From NCBI RefSeq assembly GCF_010994755.1, contig NZ_WHSB02000004.1, positions 62,001 through 126,000 of the forward strand: a stretch of 64,000 nt of DNA, read 5' to 3'. The stretch's first letter is position 1. Each line of letters opens with the position of its first letter. Below are positions 26,914 to 34,354 of this stretch, one piece after another. The notes below the pieces were generated by a model. That model searched no databases. It was not told the origin of the DNA and saw only the letters and a program-made list of their open reading frames with translations. The position numbers were made by a program, and so were the translations under genes. This DNA is from Shinella lacus (lineage in GTDB: Bacteria; Pseudomonadota; Alphaproteobacteria; Rhizobiales; Rhizobiaceae).

Positions 26914-27660
26914 ATGACCAAGCCCCTCATCGAACTCTGCGTCGAAGGCATCGACGGTTTTCTCGCCGCGCAGGACGCCGGTGCCGACCGGGTGGAGCTC
27001 TGCGCGAGCCTGGTCGAAGGCGGCCTGACGCCGAGCCTCGCCACGATCCGCGCCACGGTGAAGGCGGCAAAAATCCCCGTCCACGTCATCATTCGCCCCC
27101 GCGGCGGCGATTTTCTGTATTCGGAAACGGAATTCGAGACGATGGTCGAAGACATCAAGGCGCTGCGCGAGGAAGGTGTCGCGGGTGTCGTCATCGGCTG
27201 CCTGACGCCGGACGGCCGGATCGACGAGGCGCGCACCAAGACGCTGGTCGAGGCCGCGCGCCCGATGTCCGTCACCTGCCATCGCGCCTTCGACATGACG
27301 GCGGATGCCGGCGAGGCGCTGGAAGCGCTCATCCGCTGCGGCGTGAACCGCGTGCTGACCTCCGGCCAGCGCGACACCGCGCTTGAAGGCATTGCCATCC
27401 TGAAAAGCGCCCACGAACAGGCTGGCGGCCGTATCGTCGTCATGGGCTGCGGCGCGCTCGATGCGGAAAACATCCAAAAGGTCCGCGACGAGACCGGCCT
27501 CACCGAACTGCACTTCGCGGCGCTGACGACCGTGCCGAGCGGCATGACCTTCCGCAATCCGCATGTCGGCATGGGCGGCACGGAGAAGGACCGCGAATAC
27601 GAACTGACGTTGACCGACAGGGACGCCGTGCGCGCCATCATCGCCGCCGCGAAATCCTGA
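26914..27660 (+). CDS. cutC: CutC family protein
   Basis: This 248-residue TIM-barrel protein matches CutC: IELCVEGIDGFLAAQDAGADRVELCASLVEGGLTPS at the N-terminus, HVIIRPRGGDFLYS in the middle and TSGQRDTALEGI late. CutC was named for copper tolerance, but its biochemical role is unsettled. It starts 22 bases after the dipeptidase gene and closes the amino-sugar operon. A role in sugar or cell-wall product metabolism here is possible from context; the sequence does not show one. Confidence 0.93.
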   Translation: MTKPLIELCVEGIDGFLAAQDAGADRVELCASLVEGGLTPSLATIRATVKAAKIPVHVIIRPRGGDFLYSETEFETMVEDIKALREEGVAGVVIGCLTPDGRIDEARTKTLVEAARPMSVTCHRAFDMTADAGEALEALIRCGVNRVLTSGQRDTALEGIAILKSAHEQAGGRIVVMGCGALDAENIQKVRDETGLTELHFAALTTVPSGMTFRNPHVGMGGTEKDREYELTLTDRDAVRAIIAAAKS

Positions 27661-27717
27661 CGCGGCACCTTGCAAGCGGCGGTCCGTCCCTTACGTGATA
27701 GCGGAACAAGGAGACCA

Positions 27718-28227
27718 ATGATGCCGCTCAAGACTTTTGCCTCTTTCCGCCCCCGCACAGTCATCGCCGCCGGCCTCTTGGCGCTCGCCGCCGTGCCTGC
27801 GACCGCCGAGACCGTCGGCAAGGTCGGCGTCGACTGGATCGGCAACGATATCTATGTCGATGCGGTCACCGATCCCGAGGTCTCCGGCGTCACCTGCCAT
27901 GTCACCTATTTCGACCGTTCCGTCATCGACCGCCTGAAGAAGGGCAACTGGTTCGAAGACCCATCGAACAACGCCATCTCCTGCCAGCAGACCGGCCCGA
28001 TCACCATCGGCGACATAGAGCTCGACCGCGAGGGCGAAGAGGTCTTCAAGTCCGGCCTGTCGCTGATCTGGAAGGCGCTGATCGTCACGCGCATCTACGA
28101 CAAGAAGAACGATACGCTGATCTATCTCGCCCATTCGCGCGAACTCACCGAGGGATCGGCAAAGATGTCGATCTCCACCGTGCCGCTCTATGGCGAGACC
28201 GTCACCTGGGAAAACGGCAAACCATAA
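27718..28227 (+). CDS. creA: CreA family periplasmic protein
   Basis: This 169-residue exported protein has a signal peptide (RTVIAAGLLALAAVPATA, cut near residue 30), followed by ETVGKVGVDWIGNDIYVDAV, DPEVSGVTCHVTYFDR, and the two cysteines in VTCHV and ISCQQ that are typical of CreA. The function of CreA is unknown despite the name catabolite regulation protein A. ATG 27718 has AGGAG five bases upstream; the next codon is also ATG. It stands 57 bases after cutC and is probably a separate gene. A bidirectional terminator follows. Confidence 0.9.
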   Translation: MMPLKTFASFRPRTVIAAGLLALAAVPATAETVGKVGVDWIGNDIYVDAVTDPEVSGVTCHVTYFDRSVIDRLKKGNWFEDPSNNAISCQQTGPITIGDIELDREGEEVFKSGLSLIWKALIVTRIYDKKNDTLIYLAHSRELTEGSAKMSISTVPLYGETVTWENGKP

Positions 28228-28264
28228 AAAACGCCCCGGCACCTGAAAGGTCCGGGGCATTTTT
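28226..28264. terminator. Bidirectional Rho-independent terminator
   Basis: The stem GCCCCGG/CCGGGGC extends by ACCT/AGGT around a GAA loop with one bulged C (28233-28258). It is flanked by A6 on the left and by T5 on the right, so it can stop transcription from creA on the plus strand and from the convergent small gene at 28281-28643. Confidence 0.9.
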
Positions 28265-28280
28265 CGCGGTGATTGGCCAT

Positions 28281-28643
28281 TTACTTGACGTAGACGACCT
28301 TGCCGCCGGTCGCAGAGGTCTGGATTTCAACGACGTTCTCAAGCTGGACGTTCTTGGAGGCCAGCGCATCGGCCAGGCCCGGCACGCCCTGCAGCTCGCT
28401 CTGGACCTTTTCCATAGTGGCCGGATCGTTTGCCTTCAGCGTCAGGCGCTCGGCCTCGCCGCGCTGGCTGTCATCGGCTTCAAGCGAGGAAATCTTCACG
28501 ACGTCCACGCTATCGGCCGCGATGGAGCCCGTCGACATGCCGTCGGAGGTCATGGGTGCCGTTGCATCCTGCGCATAGGCAATGCCGGCGGCGGGTGCGA
28601 TGGCGAGAAGCGAAGCAAGAGCGATGGTGACTGTCTTCTTCAT
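28281..28643 (-). CDS. Small exported protein of unknown function
   Basis: This 120-residue protein has a clear signal peptide (MKKTVTIALASLLAIAPAAG, cut near AYA at about 24). The mature part is acidic, with a threonine/serine-rich start (TAPMTSDGMSTGSIA) and a small alpha/beta-looking C-terminal part (VQSELQGVPGLADALASKNV, then VVEIQTSATGGKVVYVK). I do not recognise a family. ATG 28643 has GGAG seven bases upstream; frames further upstream lack one. It converges on creA across a shared terminator. Confidence 0.8.
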   Translation of the reverse strand: MKKTVTIALASLLAIAPAAGIAYAQDATAPMTSDGMSTGSIAADSVDVVKISSLEADDSQRGEAERLTLKANDPATMEKVQSELQGVPGLADALASKNVQLENVVEIQTSATGGKVVYVK

Positions 28644-28786
28644 GGGAATTCTCCATTGTTTCTCTTTGGAAGCATGGAGGAAACGGCAACACCTTCGCTT
28701 GGTTCCTAATAAATCATCACAAGATCGTGCATTCAAAAGCGCAAATATTCGAAACTTCAGATGGAACTACTTGCCGACATGCAAAA

Positions 28787-28813
28787 GCACCCGACCGAAA
28801 AACGGTCGGGTGC
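28787..28813 (-). terminator. Rho-independent terminator after cheW
   Basis: GCACCCGACCG and CGGTCGGGTGC form an 11-bp perfect stem with a 5-base loop. Read on the minus strand it follows the cheW stop by about 30 bases and is followed by TTTTG, a short U-tract, so it ends the mcp-cheW transcript. Confidence 0.8.
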
Positions 28814-28843
28814 ACAAGGCCCGAGATGCTTCCCTAGACCCGA

Positions 28844-29308
28844 TCAGGCGGCCTGGGCGAGTTCGTCGGCGATGACGGTGTCGAGGTTGAGGAAGCAGAC
28901 CATCGACTTTTCCAGCGCCACGATGCCGCGGCAGAAGGCGCGCTGGGCTTCCGGAATGATCTCCGGCGCCGGCTGAAGGTCCTCGCTCTTGATGGTCATC
29001 ATGTCGGAGACCTGCTCGACCAGCAGGCCGACCAGCTTGCCGGCAATGTCGGTGACGATGATGGCGGAACGCTCGGACGGCTCCGTCATCTTCATGCCGA
29101 GGCGGCAGGCCATGTCGATGACCGGGATCACCGCGCCGCGCAGGTTGATGAGGCCGAGCACGTAGGGCGGCGTGTGCGGCATCGGCGTCACCGGTGCCCA
29201 GCCGCGGATTTCGCGGATGGCCATGATGTCAATGCAGAATTCCTGTTCCCCTAAGTGAAAGGAGACGATTTCGAGAAAGGCGCCGGACTGTTTGATGGCG
29301 TTGGACAT
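28844..29308 (-). CDS. cheW: Chemotaxis coupling protein CheW
   Basis: This 154-residue CheW domain protein bridges chemoreceptors and the CheA kinase. Supporting stretches are FHLGEQEFCIDIMAIREIRG, PPYVLGLINLRGAVIPVID and AGKLVGLLVEQVSDMM. It starts two bases after the stop codon of the chemoreceptor gene, so the two form a receptor-coupler operon. No CheA, CheY, CheR or CheB gene is in the window, so the pair must feed a signalling core encoded elsewhere. Confidence 0.96.
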   Translation of the reverse strand: MSNAIKQSGAFLEIVSFHLGEQEFCIDIMAIREIRGWAPVTPMPHTPPYVLGLINLRGAVIPVIDMACRLGMKMTEPSERSAIIVTDIAGKLVGLLVEQVSDMMTIKSEDLQPAPEIIPEAQRAFCRGIVALEKSMVCFLNLDTVIADELAQAA

Positions 29309-29310
29309 GA

Positions 29311-31284
29311 TCAGAACTCTTCCCAGTTCTCGGCGGCGGCCTGGGCATTGCCTTTGGACGCTGCACTGCTGCTGAATGCTCCGGCAACCTTGGAGACAAG
29401 GTTTCTTGCCGGGGACGGGGCGGGACGGGAGGCGGTGGAGACCGCCCTCGGGCTACCGACGGAGGCGCGTGCGCCCTCGCGGATCTGGAACTGGCCGACG
29501 AGGCGCGAGAGGTTTTCCGCGTCCTGGGCCAGCGTATGGCTTGCCGCATTGGTCTCTTCGACCATGGCGGCGTTCTGCTGCGTCACCTGGTCCATCTGGG
29601 TGACGGCGACGTTGATTTCCTGGAGGCCGCTCGTCTGTTCGCGCGCGGCGGTGACGATCGAGCTCATGTGTTCGTGGATGCGCAGCACGTCGCCGCCGAT
29701 GCGGCCGAGCGATTCGCCGGTCGCCTGCACCAGGCGGGAGCCGGTCTTCACCTCGTCCGAGGAGCGCGTGACGAGGCTCTTGATGTCCTTGGCAGCACCG
29801 GCCGCGCGCTGGGCGAGTTCACGCACCTCCTGCGCCACGACCGCAAAGCCTTTGCCGGCCTCGCCTGCACGGGCAGCCTCGACGCCGGCATTCAGCGCCA
29901 AGAGGTTGGTCTGGAAGGCGATCTCGTCGATGACGTTGATGATCTTGCCGATCTCGCTGGACGCACCTTCGATGCGCTGCATGGCGGCCATGGCGTCGCT
30001 GACGATGCGCTCGGATTCCACCGCGCTCGCCTTGGTCGAATCGACCATCTGGCCGGCCTCTTCCGCCCGCGCCGTCGCCGTGCGCACCGTGGTCATGATC
30101 TCTTCGAGCGCTGCGGAGGTTTCCTCCAGCGAGGCCGCCTGCTGCTCGGTCCGCCGAGCGAGGTCGTCGGCCGCCGCGCGCATCTGCCCGCTGTTCGACT
30201 GGATGGAGCCGGTATTGTCCTTCACCTCGGCCATGACATTGCGCAGGCGCTCGACGGTGTTGTTGAAGTCGGTGCGCAATTGCTCGAGATCGGCGCGGAA
30301 GGGATCGAGGAGAACGACCGTCAGGTCGCCGTCCGACAACCGGTTGAGGCCGCGGCCGAGCGCCTCGACGGCCACCTTCACCTGCTGTTCGTCGTCGCGG
30401 GCAACCGCCTCGCGGCCATGCCGTTCGGTTTCGATTTTCGTGCGGGTCTCTTCGTTCGCGTGTTCCAGTGCGCGCTTTTCGACGGCGGCGTGGCGAAAGG
30501 CTTCCGCGGAGCGCGCCATCTCGCCGATCTCGTCGCCCCGTTCGGTGGCGGCGACGACGGTGTTGAGGTCGCCGGACAGAATGCGCTGCATGCTGTCGCG
30601 CACGGCGAAGATACCCCGGCGCAGCATGTTGCCGTGATAGACGATCAGGCCGAGCAGCGTGATCATGCCGAAAAGGCCAATGGCGATCTGGTACTGGATG
30701 GATGTCGACGAGGCATGCTGCGCATCGTTGACGCGCGCCTGAAGCAGCGCCGAGCCTTCCTCCGCCAGTGCGCCCAGCGCCGTCGTCATGCGCTCGCCGC
30801 CGCTGTCGATGGCGTCGTCGATCGCCGCGAAGGCCTCGATCGGCGCGCCCTCCTCGATCATCTTCTTGAGATCGACGGAGATCGCGGTTTCGATCTGCTG
30901 CAGGTCGCCGGCGTAAGAATCGAGCAGCGCCGGCTTGCCGAGTTCGGCTGCGAGGCGCTTTGCCGCCTCCGAGCCATCTTTCAGCGTCTTCAGCGATGCC
31001 GCAATCGTTTCCAGCCGCGCCGGCTGGATGGCCTTCTCGTCGCGGTCGATGATGCTGTCCATCGCGACGAGCACCAGATCGACATTGGCAAGGCGCATGG
31101 CCTCGACCTGATCGACATTGTTCTGGATGGAGACGGCGGCTTCGGAGGCCGCGCGGATCGTCGTGCCGCCGTACCAGCCAGCCGCGAGCATCGCGCCGAA
31201 GCCGAGGAACGCGGCGGCGCCGAGCGTCGCAAGACGGGAACTGACGGAAAGGGTCCGGCCCTTCGCTGAATTTTCGTGAGACAT
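29311..31284 (-). CDS. Methyl-accepting chemotaxis protein with C-terminal CheR-docking peptide
   Basis: This 657-residue chemoreceptor has a first membrane helix at about 18-38, a periplasmic helical sensor of about 160 residues, a second helix at about 199-217, a HAMP region, and a long cytoplasmic coiled coil. The highly conserved hairpin tip EIAFQTNLLALNAGVEAARA is intact. It ends in NWEEF, which matches the NWETF-type pentapeptide that tethers CheR/CheB. ATG 31284 is chosen because the membrane helix then sits at the usual distance; ATG 31386 would add 34 residues with no clear ribosome site. The ligand is unknown. Confidence 0.95.
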   Translation of the reverse strand: MSHENSAKGRTLSVSSRLATLGAAAFLGFGAMLAAGWYGGTTIRAASEAAVSIQNNVDQVEAMRLANVDLVLVAMDSIIDRDEKAIQPARLETIAASLKTLKDGSEAAKRLAAELGKPALLDSYAGDLQQIETAISVDLKKMIEEGAPIEAFAAIDDAIDSGGERMTTALGALAEEGSALLQARVNDAQHASSTSIQYQIAIGLFGMITLLGLIVYHGNMLRRGIFAVRDSMQRILSGDLNTVVAATERGDEIGEMARSAEAFRHAAVEKRALEHANEETRTKIETERHGREAVARDDEQQVKVAVEALGRGLNRLSDGDLTVVLLDPFRADLEQLRTDFNNTVERLRNVMAEVKDNTGSIQSNSGQMRAAADDLARRTEQQAASLEETSAALEEIMTTVRTATARAEEAGQMVDSTKASAVESERIVSDAMAAMQRIEGASSEIGKIINVIDEIAFQTNLLALNAGVEAARAGEAGKGFAVVAQEVRELAQRAAGAAKDIKSLVTRSSDEVKTGSRLVQATGESLGRIGGDVLRIHEHMSSIVTAAREQTSGLQEINVAVTQMDQVTQQNAAMVEETNAASHTLAQDAENLSRLVGQFQIREGARASVGSPRAVSTASRPAPSPARNLVSKVAGAFSSSAASKGNAQAAAENWEEF

Positions 31285-31576
31285 GATGCGGTTCGCCCGA
31301 TCGAGCCCGGCCCTCGCCGCGGCATCCCTTCTGGATCCTGGGTGAAATACGCTTCCTCGCCGTCTCCCGCGGTCGATGGACATCATGCCCGATGGACCGA
31401 TTCCGGCCCTTATGCGTATCCGGACCGTGACAAAGAGAGATTAAACAATGGCTAAGGATTGAGTGCGGGAACCTGTATTTTAGTAAAAATTGATAGATTC
31501 CGACCCGCCGGATTATCAAACGTTGCGTGAGGGGGAGCGGTTCCAAAACCTGCCGTTTCACGCTATATTCGCGCAC

Positions 31577-31735
31577 ATGGAAAAGACGACCAGCCGATAT
31601 ATCGCTCTGCCCGCTGCGCTCATCGCGCTCGGCCTCGGCGTCATGGCCGCCACCGCCGCCTTTGCCGGCTGGCTGGAGCATGGCTCGGCGATCTTTTTGA
31701 GCCTTGCCGAATCCGGCATGGCCTGGTGCTTCTGA
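31577..31735 (+). CDS. Tiny single-span membrane protein
   Basis: A 52-residue open frame encodes MEKTTSRYIALPAALIALGL, a hydrophobic stretch (about 9-31), an AGWLEHGSAIFLSLAES segment and the ending GMAWCF. The conserved-looking C-terminal AWCF and coherent membrane helix suggest a real gene; I recall similar short proteins in rhizobia but cannot assign a function. It lies alone between the chemoreceptor start and the SCO1 gene, in the same direction as SCO1. A longer reading from 31490 has no support. Confidence 0.55.
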   Translation: MEKTTSRYIALPAALIALGLGVMAATAAFAGWLEHGSAIFLSLAESGMAWCF

Positions 31736-31848
31736 TCACAATCCCGCGAGCATTTCCCGTTGCGGCAATTGGCGCCTTTGCTCCCGCCCCGGCGAAGGAC
31801 TATGACACCGGCGAACACCTGCCGACATAGCCCCATCGAAGGACTGCC

Positions 31849-32448
31849 ATGAAGACCCTGCGCCTCGTACTCTGGATCGCCGTCGCCCTCGTCGCCGCGC
31901 TGCTCGGCTGGCTGACGCTGGAAATGACCGGCGCGAAGAACGAGGTGACGGGCGGCCCGTTCGGCGTGCCCTTCACGCTCGTCGCGCAGGATGGCAAGCC
32001 GATCAGCGAAAAGGCCTTCACCGGCAAGCCGACCGCCCTGTTCTTCGGCTTCACCCATTGCCCGGAGGTCTGCCCGACCACGCTGTTCGAGCTGAACGGC
32101 TGGCTGAGCAAGGTCGATCCGGACGGCTCGAAGATGCAGGCCTATTTCATTACCGTCGATCCCGAGCGCGATACGCCGGAACTGATCGGCCAGTATGTCG
32201 GCAACGTCTCCAAGCGCATCACCGGCATTTCCGGCCCGCCGGAAAAGGTTCTGGAGATGGTCAAGGGTTTCCGCGTCTACTATCGCAAGGTGCCGCTCGA
32301 CGAAAAGAAGCCGGATGGCGACTACACGATGGACCATACCGCATCCGTCTTCCTGCTCGACGCGACCGGCCGCTTCACCGGCACCATCGCCTACGGCGAG
32401 AATGCCGACGTCGCCGAACAGAAGCTCGCCAACCTCATCAAGGGATAA
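31849..32448 (+). CDS. SCO1/SenC family copper chaperone
   Basis: This 199-residue thioredoxin-fold protein is membrane-anchored by an N-terminal helix (RLVLWIAVALVAALLGWL) and faces the periplasm. The copper ligands are present: CPEVCP (C71, C75) and H163 in MDHTASVFLLD. Such proteins deliver copper to the CuA site of cytochrome c oxidase. No oxidase genes are in the window, so it is an unlinked copy. The prmA gene follows after 78 bases in the same direction. Confidence 0.94.
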   Translation: MKTLRLVLWIAVALVAALLGWLTLEMTGAKNEVTGGPFGVPFTLVAQDGKPISEKAFTGKPTALFFGFTHCPEVCPTTLFELNGWLSKVDPDGSKMQAYFITVDPERDTPELIGQYVGNVSKRITGISGPPEKVLEMVKGFRVYYRKVPLDEKKPDGDYTMDHTASVFLLDATGRFTGTIAYGENADVAEQKLANLIKG

Positions 32449-32526
32449 GCGGCTGGGCGGGCGATCCGCCTTTGCCCTCGGCTTTCGGACATGCTAGGCG
32501 GAGCCCTGACAACAGGGACCCCAGCC

Positions 32527-33405
32527 GTGAGCGAAATCCGCCTCTACATCACCACGACCGAGAAGCTGGCCGATGCCGCACTCTCGCTGATGACCGACGC
32601 CTTCGAGGAAGAAGGCTACGCCATCGCGACGATGGAGATCGACGAGAAGCGGGACATCTGGGAAGCCTCCATCTACATGTTCCGCCCGGACGAGGCGGAG
32701 ATCCACGAACGCTTCGCAGCCCTTCTCGCCGCCGATTTCCCCGATAGCGAAATCCAGCGCGAGGAACTGCCGGACATCGACTGGATCGCCAAGTCGCTGG
32801 AAGGGCTGAAGCCCGTGCGCGCCGCCCGCTTCGTGGTGCACGGCTCGCATGACCGCGGCAAGGTGCGCGCCGGCGAGATCGCCATCGAGATCGACGCCGG
32901 CCAGGCCTTCGGCACCGGCCATCACGGCACGACGGCGGGCTGCCTTGAGGTCATCTCCGGCGTGATGCGTTCGCGCAGAGTCAGGCGCGTGCTTGACCTT
33001 GGGACAGGCAGCGGCGTGCTGGCGATCGCCGCGCGCAAGCTCGGCCCCGTCCAGGTGCTCGCCACCGACATCGACCCGATCGCCACCCGCGTCGCGCGCG
33101 AAAACGTCCGCCTCAATGGCATCGCTTCCGGCATCGCGCTGGAAACCGCGCCGGGCTTCCACTCCACCGCCTTCGGCCGCCACGGCCCCTTCGACCTGAT
33201 CATCGCCAACATCCTCGCCCGCCCGCTGATGCGCATGGCGCCGCAGCTTGCGGCGCAGCTCGCGCCGGGCGGCGACGTCATCCTGTCGGGTATCCTCGCC
33301 TCGCAGCGCTGGAAGGTGCTCGCCGCCTATAACGGTGCCGGCCTGCGCCATGTGCGCACCATCTGGCGCGAAGGCTGGGTGACGATCCATCTCGATCGTC
33401 GCTAA
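32527..33405 (+). CDS. prmA: Ribosomal protein L11 methyltransferase
   Basis: This 292-residue SAM-dependent enzyme trimethylates ribosomal protein L11. It has the N-terminal substrate-recognition region, the AFGTGHHGTTAGCLE motif diagnostic of PrmA, motif I VLDLGTGSGVLAIAA and the active-site DLIIANILARPL. GTG 32527 is chosen because it gives SEIRLYITTTEKL directly and a family-typical length (E. coli PrmA has 293 residues); an ATG at 32491 adds 12 residues of unconserved sequence. The hairpin that follows has its U-tract on the other strand. Confidence 0.94.
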   Translation: MSEIRLYITTTEKLADAALSLMTDAFEEEGYAIATMEIDEKRDIWEASIYMFRPDEAEIHERFAALLAADFPDSEIQREELPDIDWIAKSLEGLKPVRAARFVVHGSHDRGKVRAGEIAIEIDAGQAFGTGHHGTTAGCLEVISGVMRSRRVRRVLDLGTGSGVLAIAARKLGPVQVLATDIDPIATRVARENVRLNGIASGIALETAPGFHSTAFGRHGPFDLIIANILARPLMRMAPQLAAQLAPGGDVILSGILASQRWKVLAAYNGAGLRHVRTIWREGWVTIHLDRR

Positions 33406-33420
33406 GGGGGCGGGAGAAAA

Positions 33421-33448
33421 GAAAAAGGCGGTGCCAGAGGCACCGCCT
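33421..33448 (-). terminator. Rho-independent terminator of the minus-strand sRNA
   Basis: AGGCGGTGCC (33426-33435) and GGCACCGCCT (33439-33448) form a 10-bp perfect stem with a 3-base loop. On the minus strand it is followed at once by TTTTTCTTTTC, a strong U-tract. On the plus strand it is followed by ATGGACC, so it is not a proper terminator for prmA. Confidence 0.88.
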
Positions 33449-33575
33449 ATGGACCGGCGAACCGGCCATGCCCGCGAGCTTGAGGAGGAGGAGCGCTCAA
33501 GCGGGCCTATGTGTTCCGAGCGCCTTCCCGGAGGAGGGAGGAGGAGTGACCGGCAAGACGCCTGATCGGAACACC
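33421..33575 (-). ncRNA. Structured CU-rich small RNA (possible alpha-r14/NfeR1-like)
   Basis: Read on the minus strand, the 365-base gap between prmA and the next gene encodes an RNA with four hairpins. Hairpin 1 (33574-33511) has a 9-bp stem GUGUUCCGA/UCGGAACAC and an inner stem around a loop holding CUCCUCCUCCCUCCUC. Hairpin 2 (33506-33470) shows CGCUCCUCCUC in its loop. Hairpin 3 (33469-33449) is CCGG-UUCG-CCGG with AUGG/CCAU. Hairpin 4 is a terminator with U5. Exposed CCUCCUCCC anti-Shine-Dalgarno loops are known from the rhizobial alpha-r14 sRNA family, so a membership is plausible. The 5' end and promoter are not resolved. Confidence 0.8.
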
Positions 33576-33770
33576 TAGCTTTTTGCGATTCGAAGGACTG
33601 GAGGAACTTTCACTTCGTTTCGCTTGAAGCGCGTTTTAAGTTCGCTTCGTTGGCGCTGCTTATAATCGATTCAGAAAATCGCGACAGAGCCTTTGTGGAA
33701 TAGGTGCCATGCGCAAGATGCATAAGTCCAATCCAAGACCTCTTCAAACCACGGCCGGACCCCTCTGACC

Positions 33771-34295
33771 ATGGCTGCGACCATCATCCCGCTCATCGCG
33801 CTCGCCATCATCGTCTTCGTGCTCTGGGTCGCGATCCGCGCCACCATCCAGGCCCGCCGCAACCCGCAGGCCGTCGAGAGCACGACACGCTCGGAGGAAG
33901 ACCGCCGCCGGGTTTCGGAATCGCTTCGCGATGCGCTGGACAAAAGACCGCTCGGTGCGCCGCTGGCCGAGCGCATATGGCGCAAGCTGATGGCGGAAGA
34001 GCCGAACCACGGCGTGATCTACGATTTTCACCGCGATTTCTGCGGTCAGGGCCTCATCCGCACCGAGGCCGGTGTGATGCTGGCGGACGTGCAGGATGGC
34101 GGCGTCTATTTCGGCGCGCCGATCGCCGAATGGGCCACCGAAGCGGAATTCGTCGCCTTCTTCGCCCGCCAGTCGGATTTTTCGATGAGCGGCTGGGATG
34201 CGGGCGAACCCGTCTTCTTCACCGATGACGACTGGTATCGCAACAACCAGCGCCTCACCCGCGCCGTGCTGGAAGGATACCTTTCCCGCCTTTGA
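33771..34295 (+). CDS. Membrane-anchored protein of unknown function
   Basis: This 174-residue protein has an N-terminal membrane helix (about 4-24, IIPLIALAIIVFVLWVAI), then a basic linker (RATIQARRNP) and a soluble domain with many aromatic and acidic residues (WATEAEFVAFFARQSDFSMSGWD, FFTDDDWYRNNQRLTRAV). No family is recognised. It starts from ATG 33771 after the sRNA region; a TATAAT sequence at 33661 could be part of its promoter. It ends 59 bases before pepP and may be co-transcribed with it. Confidence 0.8.
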   Translation: MAATIIPLIALAIIVFVLWVAIRATIQARRNPQAVESTTRSEEDRRRVSESLRDALDKRPLGAPLAERIWRKLMAEEPNHGVIYDFHRDFCGQGLIRTEAGVMLADVQDGGVYFGAPIAEWATEAEFVAFFARQSDFSMSGWDAGEPVFFTDDDWYRNNQRLTRAVLEGYLSRL

Positions 34296-34354
34296 CGCGG
34301 GGGAACGATCGGCTAGATTGCCGGCACGATTCATCGCCTTACCGGAAGTCCCCC

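Noticed and set aside
33426-33448. Hairpin read as the terminator of prmA
   Set aside because: On the plus strand no T-run follows. The U-tract is on the minus strand, where the hairpin ends the sRNA.
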